DNA of 64,000 bases from Tretioscincus oriximinensis (Eukaryota > Chordata > Lepidosauria > Squamata > Gymnophthalmidae), in NCBI GenBank assembly GCA_022410635.1, contig JAJVDF010000206.1, forward strand, positions 918,642-982,641, read 5' to 3'. The position numbers were made by a program, and so were the translations under genes. The notes below the pieces were generated by a model, which was not told the origin of the DNA, did no database searches, and worked only from the letters and a program-made list of their open reading frames with translations. Shown piece by piece: positions 11,871 to 23,456 of this stretch (position 1 is its first letter; every line of letters starts with the position of its first letter).

Positions 11871-12256
11871 TAACACATTAAAAAGAGCCACATCGCCCTG
11901 CTGCCTTTGTCTCCTCAGAGTGATGTCATTCTTCTACTCACCAATGCTCCCACATTCATCCTTTGTCACACCATGAATTCTACTTCCCTTTTGTAATCAG
12001 TGCCTGCCATGTGTATCTAGTCCTGTGTCTGCCATCTTGTACACATGGACACTTCCCTATCTCCTCCCCAACACTCCCCCTGAGCAGGAATTTGGGGAAA
12101 GGGGATATAAGAAGTCTCACAACTGCTTTTTTTCCACCATTTTCCCTTTGACCTTGGACCAATGAACTACTGCAATATAGATTTATTATCTGTGAATCAT
12201 TTTGAATATGTACAGTTGCATTCTTTCGGTTTCTGCACCGTACTCTCATTTTCTGG

Positions 12257-12293
12257 GATCCAGTATGGCTCTTCTTATGTTCTTATGTTCTTA
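12257..12293 (+). mobile_element. Tip of a CR1-clade LINE 3' end
   Basis: Only the last 37 bases (GATCCAGTATGGCTCTTCTT plus the TATGTTCT repeat) are present, an extreme 5' truncation. Confidence 0.7.
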
Positions 12294-12475
12294 AATTTTG
12301 GTTATCTAATTTGTAACCTAACTTTACTTCCATAGGAGGTTGCCTGCAGCCCTGGTGTGTGGTGCACTAATATAGGCCTTGAGATATTGTGAGAAGATGC
12401 CAGCCAGCCAGCCAGGACTGAAAAATTGCAGCTGGCTCACATGCATGGTAGAGACTTCCTGGTCCTTTGTGCGCC

Positions 12476-12915
12476 CCCTTTCACCAGTTTCACATGGATT
12501 TTTAAGGTTCCCTTGATCTGGTAATTTCCAGAGTGGACTATTTTAATAGGCTCCATAGGACATTGAAGACAGTTCAGAAGCTGGTGCAGAACTCCCCATC
12601 TGGTACAGCCACCCAGACACATATTACACCAGTCTTGAAAGAATTGCATTTTTTGCCCGTTTCCTACAGAGTGCCATTATTGATATTGACTTACAAGGCC
12701 CTAAACAGCTTGGGCCCCCAATATTTGAAGGAACATCTCCTCCCGTACTTGCCCACACTCTTCTGATAGTCCTACCTCCTTCACTGTGATAGCCGCCTTT
12801 CATGGGAAGGCATTCAGTGCGATAGCCTCCTCTCTCCCCTCTGAAGTGCATCAATCACCTGTACTATACACATTCAGACATTCCCTTTCACCAGTTTCAC
12901 ATGGATTTTTAAGGT
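12476..12915 (+). mobile_element. LINE ORF2 fragment flanked by a perfect 33-bp direct repeat
   Basis: Bases 12476-12508 are repeated exactly at 12883-12915 (starting CCCTTTCACCAGTTTCACAT). Between them, 12533-12766 reads as the C-terminal region of a jockey/L2/CR1-type LINE protein (HITPVLKELHFLPVSYRVPL, YKALNSLGPQYLKEHLLPYL). The fragment lacks the 3' UTR and tail seen in the sister copy at 21 kb, so it ends prematurely at both sides. Confidence 0.75.
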
Positions 12916-13427
12916 AATATGAATGGAAGGAGGACTGTGCTATGCCGGATTTAAACCCCATTTTGGTTTTTACCATATAGTTTGGAGGGAATGTAGGTTT
13001 TAATCCTGCTTCAGTCCACTTTTAGAAAGGAAAAACACTGCATCAAAGTGAACAGTAATCTCCTCCATGACCTAAACTAAAGGTGGTTTTTTTTGAATTA
13101 GCTAATGTATTCTCTCATTGGCTGTGTTCCAGGAGGCTTTTGAAATGGGTGAGAAAATAGTTTCTATTTGGGCTGGGTGCACAGTTTTCCCTTCAAAAGG
13201 AAACCATTTCCATTTGCTCTAACCTGAAGGTCCTGTGGAACTGTGAGGCATTTTAAAAGGAATTTAAAAAGAGGGACAAGGATCGCATGATTAGATTCAC
13301 AATTCATAAACAAGTATGGAACAATATAGGTGGATAAAAGTCCAAAAGGATAGAAAAGCTGTAGCTTGGGGATATCCCTGGACAAAGTGAAATAGTTTTG
13401 TATTGGTTTTACCAAGGCCATCGTCAC

Positions 13428-13549
13428 ATCATCTTCAGTCCTGAGCAGACAGAAAACCGGGGGGAAAGGAACAAGATTGGGTTTTTTCTGGTTTTCATTC
13501 TAGTTTCTCAGGACTGAAAATGGTTTAAAAGTACATGTGTGCTGCAGTC
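13428..13549. mobile_element. Foldback element, TTCAGTCCTGA family
   Basis: ATCTTCAGTCCTGAG on the left and TCTCAGGACTGAAAATGG on the right are inverted, with GTTTAAAAGTACATGTGT at the right end. Copies of the family occur at 18.6, 43.5 and 60.5 kb and more weakly at 10.5, 33.5, 34.1 and 46.5 kb. Confidence 0.6.
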
Positions 13550-13985
13550 TCAGGACAGTCCCAGAGTGTTCACTACAGCATCTATCTTGAGTTTTGTTAT
13601 TCTGTCAACTTCTGAGAAGACTGAGGCTTTCTATGCATGCGACATACACTCCGGTCAGCCTTTTTGCTTGCTGGTTGTCAAGAGGGAGTCCAGTGGTCCC
13701 TTCGAAATGCTGCTGGATAGTTTGCTGTCAATATCAAAAGCCTTCACCTCTCACACTCACAATTACTTGCCAGTTTCTTATCCACACATCAAAGGTTTTC
13801 AGCAATATCCTATACACCGATTCGACAGTGGGCTTTCCCAGTTATCCAATCATCCAGATAATTGGCTTTTAAACCTGCAATCTGCTGGTTTATATAATGA
13901 CATGGTAAGGCAAATGCAACAGAAATTCAAGCAGATTATCTAGACGCAGCTCAGGTTTCATCAAGCTCAAGCAGTCTAATATTCC
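13550..13985. other. Intron, nothing recognised
   Basis: An open frame at 13539-13943 has no recognisable domain and starts within a repeat, so it is not called. Confidence 0.5.
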
Positions 13986-14569
13986 ATTGCAAGTAGGGTT
14001 GCCATACGTCCCAGGAAGGTGGGACAATCCCGGTTTGGGAGACTAAAATATAGTCCCCTCCGGGTTTTAAGATAAAATCCCGGATTTTTACATTCCCCNA
14101 TGCTGCATCAGGGAATATAAAAATGCAGGATTTTAAAGGCAAAGGAGCCGTCAGAGCTGATGGCTGCAGCCCGAGCTGACGGCTGCTCCAATGTGGAGAC
14201 GGAGTTTTGCGCCTGCTATCAGGCAAAGCGCCCCAACTTGCCTCCAGTAGAACAAAAACGCCTGGGTTTGTGACAGGAGGACAGCTTTGTTCTCCTGTCA
14301 CAAACCCAGGCGTTTTTCCTCCGCTGGAGGCGAGTTGGCGCGCTTTGCCTGATAGCAGGNGCAAAACTCCGCCTCCAGCATTGGAGCAGCCATGCACGCA
14401 CACGCGCACATACACGGACGCTTGTGGTGAGACAGGCAGAAGAGAGGTTCTGCCTGTCTCACTACAAGCGTCCGTGTGTGCACGCGCACGTGTACATGTG
14501 TGTGCACGCGCGTGCACGGACCCCCGTCCCAGTTTTGGCCTGCCAAAATATGGCTACCCTAATTGCAAG
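13986..14569. mobile_element. hAT-type non-autonomous element (copy A), with 8-bp TSD
   Basis: A perfect 8-bp duplication ATTGCAAG (13986-13993 and 14562-14569) flanks a 568-bp element with ends TAGGGTTGCC and GGCTACCCTA. The interior is GC- and CpG-rich and made of three hairpins: about 14066-14126, 14212-14359 (arms of about 70 bases meeting near 14285) and 14401-14490. No transposase is encoded. The 8-bp duplication and TAGGG-type ends fit the hAT superfamily. Confidence 0.88.
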
Positions 14570-14777
14570 GGGCAGAAGTTCCGTGCTCACAGCCCTTCAT
14601 CTGCCATTTGGAGGCGTGAAGATAGTAGCTGCTCCCTAGGCAGTAAAGGAAATAAAAATACTCTTTACATTTAGAACTGTTTGAATTTTCCAACATACCT
14701 CTGTCTGGCCATCCATTCAGCACCACTGATCAACAGTGCTCACCACTATGCCTGCCAACCCAGTGTTAATGGCGTGA

Positions 14778-14860
14778 GAAGAAGAAGAAGAAGAAGAACG
14801 TGGTTCTTATACCCCGCTTTTCTCACCTTTCAAAGGGACTCAAAGGGCTTCCCCACCACC
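14778..14860 (-). mobile_element. SINE tail fragment with (GAA)n
   Basis: (AGA)n followed by TTCTTATACCCCGCTTTTCT is the inverted 3' tail of the second SINE type (compare 32205-32465). Confidence 0.6.
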
Positions 14861-14880
14861 AGGAGGATCTTGACTGATNA

Positions 14881-15629
14881 ACAAGATAAAGAGCCAACAC
14901 ATGTTCCCAGATTTTATGTGGGAAATGCTACCATACCACTCCCTCAAACGATGCTCTTAAAGCACAACCTGTCTTAATGTTGAAAGCCTTTTGTGCTTGC
15001 AGTAACCTGGTCCAGCTTGACACAAATTGCTATTCTTAAGCTAGAGGCCCTACATGCAAATAGGGTCCAAGAAACAAAATAAGTGAAACCTCCTGTAGTC
15101 TGGGGATAAAAAAACATAATATGCTCAAATGTTTTTCATTTATCCAATTTCAAATTCAATCTTGAATTACAATGGAAAACGTATTTTCAAGCTTCCCACT
15201 AGTCCAACAACAATATTTGTTTCTTCCTTATAAATGTTTGCATTATATCACCTGACTAACCATTAATTAAGATGGAAAAAACCCACCCAAATCAAAATAT
15301 ATTAATGCTAGAAAGCATATAATGCAAAATGTATAAATCCTTGTACAGAAACAGGCAGAATAAAATAACCCTTTACACTGTAAAAGTATAAATGTAAGAT
15401 ACATAAATCAAGTAGGCTTAAATATATTTAAGCAGAAGAACCGCATTTTCCTGCCCTTGAAAAATAGCTTCCCTAAAATGTATTAAATTTGAAATGATGG
15501 GATATGGCTACTAATCATCCTTTATCTCACATGGATCAATGGTCATATGGGAGGAATCCCGTGATAATAAGCAGCAAAGAAGACGTGATGTCCTAGCCCT
15601 GTTAATGTTCTGCTTGGACAACCTTATGA
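14881..15629. other. Intron, nothing recognised
   Basis: AT-rich, no repeat or gene signal identified. Confidence 0.5.
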
Positions 15630-15915
15630 TTGGCGTCTCACTTAGGATCTCACCCTCACCGGCCTTCTCTGTGGAATAGTCTCCTCCTCGAGGTGCGTCA
15701 CTCACCATCTCTGTGCACTTTCAGAAAACGCTTGAAGACGCACCTCTTTGGTCTGGCCTTTGGCTGAGAAAACTACTGTCCCTTCCCTATTTTTAGATAT
15801 GGCTGTTTTTAACGTGTTAATGATTATTTTATTGTTAACCACCCTGAGACCTTCGGGTATAGGGCGGTATAAAAGTGTAAACAAATCAAAATTTAAAAAT
15901 AATAAAATAATAAAA
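15630..15915 (+). mobile_element. LINE 3' end with CGCCCTGAGAC-type tail
   Basis: Contains the 3' part of the LINE seen at 21.0-21.6 kb (around GCGTCACTCACCATCTCTGT and CCTTTGGCTGAGAAAACTAC), then CACCCTGAGACCTTCGGGTA and an A/T-rich end. Confidence 0.7.
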
Positions 15916-16804
15916 ACTAGAATAAAATTTTGCACCTATAATAGAAGACCTTTCACCAGGTCCAGCTTCTAATGCCACATTCACCTGGGGCTGGGGTCAC
16001 TTTTTAAAGGTACAAAGTTCTATCCTGGTTTTTATGTGGGAAACCTAACCTTGCCCCTTGACCCATTTCATTCCTGATTAGCCAGGATCATTACCCACAT
16101 CATGTGCTGCAGTATGTTGTGTCGGGCTACTGGTCAAGTCTCTTCATCCAGGGAATCAAAATCCGTATCATTGCCAAGAAAAATGCATGGCTGCAACATG
16201 TGGGAACCTAGAGCTGAGTCTGGCTTGAAGTGATCCTAAAACTACAGAGAATGTGAAGATAACTATGAACGCCCACCTTTCTCCTACTGTTAGGTCTCCT
16301 GCAGCCAAACAATGGGGGGCAGTATGCTGCAATCCTCTCATATCAGCATGGTAAAGCAAAGCTCAGGCGGCAGTGACATTCTGCAGTCTTATATATAGCT
16401 TTCACCTTTGACTGGTGGGGGAGATATGCCAAGAATTGCTTCAACCTCCCTTCCAGAATTCTTCACATTTAACCCTCTGCGAGGTCATTGGCGCAATGTC
16501 ATAATATTTTCCTATCGCCTTGGACTCTCGACAAGAAAATATCTACATAACACTAAACTATGCATGGCTTTAGTTAAAGGAAAATTTAAGGAAACGTTTT
16601 TACTACCTGGTTGTTTCATGTGGCTCATAAAATCTTAAGAGAAGAACAGTATTTGACTTTGTTGATGTTTGTTTGAAAAATATGACGTAGTGTTGCTTTT
16701 TGATAGTCCAGCATAAACATCTCTGCCTAAAATTTTCAGGGTTTGTATTCTAATGTGATTCCTTTAAGACACAGGCAATTTTGAACAATATCACTTGTAT
16801 TCAC
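15916..16804. other. Intron, nothing recognised
   Basis: No gene or repeat family identified. Confidence 0.5.
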
Positions 16805-16915
16805 TGAATACAGAAGAAGTAGACATGTCTACGAAAGCTTATGCCACCCACTTTTCTCCTGGCCCCTTTGCTGGACTTTCTACTGGACTAACACGGCTAT
16901 TTCTCTGAACATCAC
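16805..16915 (+). mobile_element. PLE 3' tail copy
   Basis: AGAAGAAGTAGACATGTCTA, CGAAAGCTTATGCCACCCAC and TTGCTGGACTTTCTACTGGA follow in order, then CTAACACGGCTATTTCTCTG. This gives the fullest plus-strand 3' end of the PLE whose endonuclease lies at 43.8 kb. Confidence 0.8.
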
Positions 16916-17372
16916 TTGTATTGTGACTTTTTTAGTAAAATGCATTCTCAATTGTTTCTGTTGCTCTTGAAGAAATATATTTTTGTTCCTACTTACGGTT
17001 ATTAATTTTCTTACTTTAATAGGGAAATAAGGGATAACAATAACATAATGTAAAGTATCAATAANCATAAATAGGGTTACCAGGCCAGGAGTGCTGCATC
17101 TTGTATGTGTGTGTTAAAGAGGAGATTTCAGCAGATGTTGCTGGTGTTATAAGTAGGTGTTAAAACCTGCTGAAACGCTTTTTGACATACCCATTAAAGA
17201 TGCAGAACTCCTATCTTATCTTATGCTGTCCCATTTTTATTCTTTTTGCTTCTTTTTTGTATTCCTAAACAAATTTAAGACATTTAAAATCATTTTAAAT
17301 ATTATTAAAATGATCAGTGGAGCAACAAATGGAAACATGAAGGACTCAGGAATAGGGTTTACTTCCTCATGA

Positions 17373-17406
17373 ATGCACACTACTACTACTACTACTACTA
17401 CTACTG

Positions 17407-17443
<37 letters not shown>

Positions 17444-17547
17444 TACGCCTACTTCTACTACGCCTACTTCTACTAGTAGTACTTCTACTATTACAAGTGC
17501 TACAACTACTACAACTATTACAAACAATGACAACGACAACAATGATA

Positions 17548-17584
<37 letters not shown>
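17373..17584. repeat. Compound trinucleotide array (CTA)n to (GAT)n
   Basis: A long ACT/CTA run with ACTTCTACTACGCCT variants passes through an ACAACT/GACAAC zone into about 14 GAT units. It leaves both strands open over more than 100 codons, giving low-complexity polypeptides that are not real genes. Confidence 0.95.
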
Positions 17585-17588
<4 letters not shown>

Positions 17589-17629
17589 GAAACAAAATTG
17601 TTGGGTTTTTTAAGCAATTTTACCATCTG

Positions 17630-17703
17630 GGATGGTTCAGTGAACCCTGCATTGAGCAGGGGGTTGGACCCAATGACAGTGGAGATACCTTCCAACTCTA
17701 TGA
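17630..17703 (+). mobile_element. CR1 3' end fragment
   Basis: GGATGGTTCAGTGAACCCTG, GAGCAGGGGGTTGGACCCAA and CCTTCCAACTCTATGAT match the canonical CR1 3' end also found at 59.7-59.8 kb. It sits directly after the trinucleotide array. Confidence 0.8.
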
Positions 17704-17733
17704 TCTGCAAGTGGTTTGTCTTTCCCTTTTACT

Positions 17734-17891
17734 AAGGCTACCACAAAAAAGTTTTGCAACTTTAATGGATATGGAGATGAGCAGTGTTCACAAGGTGCAG
17801 TTTATAATTCATAGCATTTGGTGTTGGTGGTGAAATCACTTTCCTGCACCATTAAAGCTGCAAAACTCCTGTCCTGAGTTTTGTGGTACCT
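17734..17891. mobile_element. Short repeat, 'GGTACC...GCAAAACTCCTGTCCTG' family
   Basis: Ends AAGGCTACCACAAAA and TTTTGTGGTACCT are inverted. The inner part resembles 43192-43365 (GTTCACAAGATGCAG, GCTGCAGAATTCGTGTCCTG). A weaker relative lies near 17077-17225. Possible MITE. Confidence 0.45.
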
Positions 17892-18029
17892 CAACCTTCC
17901 CTTAAGGGATTTCATGAATCCCCAGTCTACCTTACAACAGCTGAATTTTCCCAGAGGCCTCCACTCCAATTAAAATATTGATTCATTGTCATGCTTCTAA
18001 CTTCATACAAAATCATCAAGGAATATCTG

Positions 18030-18110
18030 TTTATTTATACTTATACCCAGCTCTAAACCTGAAAGCTCAGGGCAGCCAACAATAAAAATAATAAAAAACT
18101 GACTTATTAA
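18030..18110 (-). mobile_element. LINE/SINE tail fragment
   Basis: TTTATTTATACTTATACCCA followed by AAAGCTCAGGGCAGCC is the inverted shared tail, tail only. Confidence 0.5.
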
Positions 18111-18610
18111 AACAGTATCAATACAGTATCTGAAGGTAGAAAGAAAAAGGATATTTCTTCAACCAAAGGCTAAGTTGAAGCTCAACTACTGCCACTGTTT
18201 TGGGGTGGATTCTATATTGAAATTAGAGATAGGTGCAAGGCATCAGTTGGTGGCTTCATTTTAATGTCTCCAGCCACTTTGATCTGGTGCTACACAAATC
18301 ATGGTTTAGGAAGGAGCATTATACTGATCCTCAAACTATGTTGAAACTTGTTAGGGATTCAGCAGCCAGAATGCCATTTTCATTTCCCTGCAAAACTTGA
18401 TTTTTTGTTTCATGGTGGAAGCTTTTCAACCTATACTAGACTGCCCAGAAAACATTCTGGTGGTGTGTATGCACATATGGATCCAACTTGTAGTTTCTAT
18501 ATTCTTAGGTCTAATCGCACTTAAGTTTAAATGCAGAAGAATATATCAGCAAAGTGAACAGCAATTTTCTTTTCAATGAACGAAATAAAAAATGGGCTTT
18601 CAGAGGTAGA

Positions 18611-18737
18611 GTCACATAATGCTTCGAAACCACTTTTCAGTGCTGAAGAATGGAATAAACCAAGGGGAAAAAAAACCTTTTTTCTGGTTTAGTCCACTTC
18701 TTCAATTCTGAAGATAATTTAAAAGCATGTGTGTGAC
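18611..18737. mobile_element. Foldback element, TTCAGTCCTGA family
   Basis: GTCACATAATGCTTCGAAAC and the inverse-like TTTAAAAGCATGTGTGTGAC form the ends; the centre carries GGTTTAGTCCACTTCTTCA. Same architecture as 43484-43601. Confidence 0.6.
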
Positions 18738-18858
18738 CAAGGCCTTAGAGAATGCCAAAAGACAATAGTTAGCAACTTTACTAATGTGCTGTTTCATTCT
18801 GAAATTGGAAAAAAAAACTTAAGTGTGACCATGATCTCTTGCAATAGTCTGCAATTAA

Positions 18859-18928
18859 TTATGATGATGAAGATGATGATGAAGATGATGATGAAGATGA
18901 AGATGATGATGATGATGATGATGATGAA
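18859..18928. repeat. (GAT)n microsatellite
   Basis: ATGATG/AAGATG units repeated over about 70 bases; the open frame over it is an artefact. Confidence 0.95.
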
Positions 18929-21015
18929 AAAAGAGCCAACTCTATTCAATGGACTAAGCAAGAAGTTATTTCTTATACAAATGAACAGTCATGAATTTTG
19001 TTTTAGATCGGTGATTTTACATTATCATCTTCGACTGATGGTGGCAATTTCCAAAATAAGGAACAAGTGTTCAGCAATGAATTAATTAACCTTTTAAATG
19101 TTTCAGAAAAAAATGCAATTGCCCTTAATTGGGAACTGGGGCTATAATTAGAAGCAGTGATCTGTGTGAAAGGAACTATTCGTTAAAATAGGTGATTTAC
19201 ACAGCTAATTATAATGTCCTTTAGGACCTAGGCAAAGACCTTTTCTCATCTGTAAAAGGGATATTTTTTGTTTTAATTTATTCTATTGAATTATGAGGTT
19301 GACCTTTCCTTTTATTATTATTCTATGTGTTTGGGTACTGGTATTATACTTTCGTGTGAATGTTAGCTATACCGTTGCAAATTTAGGCACTCCAGAAACA
19401 GTTTGAATATAAAGAAATATACATACAAGCAAGTCACAAGTGACTTTTAAAAAGTATGATTTAAAAAAAACCCTCTTTACAACTTTGTAAATTATTTCCC
19501 CCCTCTTCCTCCCTCTCTGCAGCCGACCCTTGAATAGAAACTACAGCCAATTCCTGGAGACATCCATGAGCCAGCCAAGCACCCAGCCTTTCCTTTTGTT
19601 TTATTGCCTGCACTTGGCTTGTTCCTGGAACCCTACTGAGGCAGAGATATCATGTGCATCTTGCCAGATGTACAAGTAAGCAAAGATGTTGAGGGAAAAC
19701 TGGGACGGCCCTATTAGATTTCCTGTGATAATGATGCAACGTGTTTTCCCTGGTTTGCAATCTGCATTGCATTGATAAGGCCTCNGAGGAAACCTGGCTG
19801 TCCCAGTACAACACCTAGAATATCGCACCATTTATTTGTAATCTAGAAATGATCCAATGTACCCAATGACATCAGCAGCAAAAAGATAAATCTACAAACC
19901 TTCCTGTTTTCCTTCCATGGAGAAAAGCAACTAATCACTTACACATTGCTCTTGCAATCAATAGTTGTCCACATTTTGTAAAAGAGAAAAGAAAATAAAC
20001 TGGATAACAATAGGTTGTATGTAGTTGCTGCAAGATATCCCTCTGCAAAACGCTTCATAACAGTCAAAGTGTCCTTAGTCAGATTTAATGGACTGCACAT
20101 TAAGGATCTGGGCGGTCTGCTGTTTTAAAACTGAGGGAAATCCCAGGCAAGAGTAAGACAAAGCTGTGGCATGGGATACAGTGCCGTAACGGCACCATAT
20201 TCTGCTCCTCTGATAAGGTTTTATAAAATCAATCCACTGACCATTGTAATATTCTGGACCACAAAGTCTCCATGAACAAGCCTGATTTTTGAAGCCTTTG
20301 AATCTTGGCCAGACTGAGCTGTCTTTTAAATATTATATACGCAAAATATCAAATTGCAATACTGTACCACTATTATTACTTTTTATCCCCTCCATTTTTA
20401 GAAGCAAAATTTTAGAAGCAAAATTCAGCCTAGGAGCAAAATGGCAAAGGGGTTTTTTTTTGGCTTTGTTTACCGGTTATTCAGAAAATCCATGTTCAGT
20501 TTAGATATGTGAAGAAAATTACTAATCATTTTGCTGCAATATTTTTTCATTCTAAACGTGGACTGAAAATGGATTTAAACTTAGGTTTGTCCAGGACTCA
20601 GATACAATTAACCTCAGTACATAGGGAGCAGAGTCAAGTTCTGAAATGAAATTGCTGTACTCTGGGGAGGAGGTAAGCTTTTACATGGCTTCTGGAACGC
20701 CTGAAATCTCCTGTAAAATAAAATAAAATAACCTGTTTTTCAGCTGAAGTAAACAACTTGTTTGCTTTCATTTGGACATGTCCTAAGTCAAATATTTTTA
20801 TTCAACTTAGACACTAAAATAAACTGTTAAATAAACCGTTAAAACTGTGACTCAGATCCAGAAATATTTTGTGGCCTGCAGAAGACACATGGGCATTCAT
20901 TTTTATGCCAATAGCTATATCTGAAACAGAAATTTAGTAAAGAAAAAAAAATAGGGAATTCATTCTCTGACAGACTTGCATTTGTCCTAACAATATATGC
21001 CAGGAACAACCTGTC
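18929..21015. other. Intron, nothing recognised
   Basis: About 2.1 kb of AT-rich DNA. A very short tandem copy (TTTTAGAAGCAAAAT twice) is at 20397-20426. No gene or repeat family identified. Confidence 0.5.
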
Positions 21016-21019
21016 CACA

Positions 21020-21600
21020 GTACTCCTTGATCTGGTAATTTCCAGAGTGGACTATTCTAATGTGCTCCACATAGGGCACTGAAGACAGTTCAGAAGCTGG
21101 CGCAGAACTCCCCATCTGGTACAGCCACCCAGACACATATTACACCAGTCTTGAAAGAATTGCACTTTTTGCCCGTTTCCTACAGAGTGCCATTCAAAGT
21201 ATTGATATTGACTTACAAGGCCCTAAACAGCTTGGGGCCCCAATATTTGAAGGAACATCTCCTCCCGTACTTGCCCACATTCTTCTGATAGTCCTACCTC
21301 CTTCACTATGATAGCCGCCTTTCATGGGAAGGCCTTCAGTGCGATAGCCTCCTCTCTCCCCTCTGAAGTGCATCAATCACCTGTACTATACCCATTCAGA
21401 CATCTGGTGAAGACACACCTGTTTACCCTCACCTTTGGCTGAACCAAAAATTCCACTCTCTTTGAAGGCACTGCTCTGTTTTTACTAATTATTCTTTTTT
21501 AATCTATTTTATGGGGTTTTAATTGAGATCCGCCCTGAGACATTTAGGTATAGGGCAGAATATAAATGTAAGTTAATAAACATAAATAAATATATTTTCA
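21020..21600 (+). mobile_element. LINE 3' end (jockey/L2-like), best copy
   Basis: Starts at CTTGATCTGGTAATTTCCAG like the 12.5 kb copy. It continues through the ITPVLKELH-type coding region, a 3' UTR, GATCCGCCCTGAGACATTTA and an (AAT/AAAT) tail. The coding frame is broken. The tail matches that of the tRNA SINEs here. Family assignment (L2/Rex/CR1-like) is tentative. Confidence 0.75.
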
Positions 21601-21879
21601 ATTTAAAGTATGGAGCAAAAAGTCTTAAACAGAATTTTTAATGATATAATCTGGACTATGTTGAAGTGCAGAAAGGGCTTTGGCCTTATCACCACGTTTC
21701 TCTAATATCTCACAGGCATTTTTTCAATTTCAGTAATGTCATGATGCTTTGTCATCGACTTCAAGATTTCTAGTGATGATACCAGTCCCAAAAGTGTCCT
21801 ACTTTTAGTTTTCTGTCTTTATTCCTCCTCTGTCCCTTCCCTTTCTACATGAAACTGGTTGCAGTTTCCTCCTCACAGT

Positions 21880-22056
21880 GGAAGTGGATGTCTGGATGGA
21901 GCAACAGGCAGTACTCCTGAAATACCATTTGCAGAGAGTCATATTTTGCCTTCTTCTGTTCAGAATGCCCAGGTGCATCTGGGTGGGCCTCTGTGTGAGA
22001 CAGAATGCTGGACTAGATGGGCTCTGGCCTGATTCAGTAAGGCTCTTCTTGTGTTC
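21880..22056 (+). mobile_element. CR1-clade LINE 3' end fragment (copy 4)
   Basis: GGATGTCTGGATGGAGCAAC to GGCTCTTCTTGTGTTC, the last about 180 bases of the element. Confidence 0.8.
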
Positions 22057-22955
22057 GGAAACCATCTTCCTTCTATCATGGAAGATAACCTGGGAGAGAG
22101 TTTCTTTGATGTGATTGTTGACTTTTCAGCTACGTAGACTGCTCCTTCTGGTTCCTACGCACGCAGGTCCTATCAAACTAAAATTATTGCTCTCCTGCAT
22201 TCTAGACTCTATAACTCAAATAACAGTAATTATATCATCAGCTGCCTCTCAAGCACACCACATGTTAGATGTTAGACAATCTTCAGTATCAATATATACA
22301 AAAAACATTGTGTTAAGCTTTCGATTTCTTGATTCAGGCTGCAGTTTGAAAGACCATGCAAGCAGTTTGATATAAATATTTTGGTGGCAAGATCAAAAGG
22401 ATAGTGTGATATAACGTCCATATTTTTTTCTAGAACTGCACAGTCATGTAATCTTTGAAATGCCTCCAGGTAGCCTCAGATCTGCGGATGTAACCTTGAC
22501 ACATAAAAATGTACATATATTCACAACTGTATTTCAGGTTATGTGGGAACCATTTTTTCAGTCATCTGATTAATTAGTAAGACTTCTTTCTTCTGGGTGT
22601 ATCCATATAGGTNCTCCCTCCAGTCAAAATGAGAACTGAATTCTAACCCCTTGGATGATGTGTTCACATGACGGCCCTCTGGCTGCAATTGTCTAGGAAC
22701 AGCTCGTTGACCTGTATGGGTTACCAAAAAACCTATAGACACTGATCACTCCAAAGGCACTTCCTTTCACCATGCAGAGTGATGGGGAAAGAGGCAGATG
22801 ACTTACCTGTTCTGGCTGGAAAGCCCTTGCGATAGACTTAAAATGGTCTATTTTCCAAACCTAGTTTGATGAAAACATCCCAGGTCCAGAATGACAGTTC
22901 AGTACTGTGAGACTTTAAGGACTTACAGTTATCAATACAGATGTGCTCTACATGG
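22057..22955. other. Intron, nothing recognised
   Basis: No gene or known repeat seen. Confidence 0.5.
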
Positions 22956-22959
22956 GGTT

Positions 22960-23456
22960 ACACTTGGAAAATGNTTCAGAAGCTGCAACTGGTGAAGAAC
23001 TCAGCAGTAAGTCTACTGACTGGTACAGCTGGCCAGACATACATTATGCCGGTCCTGAAAGAGTCCTTTCTCTACTGAGCCCAATTCAAAGTGACTAAGT
23101 ACCTAAACAGTTTGGACCCCAAGTACCTTCCCATACCCTAAGATTTTCTGATGGGGCCCTCCTGGTGGTCCCACCTCCTTCACTCATCAAAGGGGTATGG
23201 GCACATGGGCCTCCTCGTGATAATCCCCATGTTGTGGAATTCTCTCGCCTTAGAGGTGCGTCAGGCACCTATGCTGTATACGTTCAAACCTCCGGTGAAG
23301 ATGTACCTGTTCACCCTTTGCTTCGTCTGAGCAAAAAAATTCCCTCTCTTTGAAGGTACTGTTTTTATTTTAATCTGTTTCATGTTTTTTTATTGTGATC
23401 TGCCCTGAGACCTTTTGGTACAGGATGGAAAATAAATGTAAGTAAATAAATAAATC
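22960..23456 (+). mobile_element. LINE 3' end, divergent copy
   Basis: AGAAGCTGCAACTGGTGAAG, GTCCTGAAAGAGTCC, then CTCTTTGAAGGTACTG and GATCTGCCCTGAGACCTTTT with an (AAATA) end. Same family as 21020-21600, older. Confidence 0.7.

Noticed and set aside
14207..14674. 155-codon frame with His/Arg/Thr-rich stretches
   Set aside because: Derived from the hairpin arms and CA/CG-rich runs of the hAT-type element.
17237..17735. Open frames encoding poly-Thr, poly-Asp and poly-Ser/Val
   Set aside because: Translations of the trinucleotide array on both strands; no gene context.
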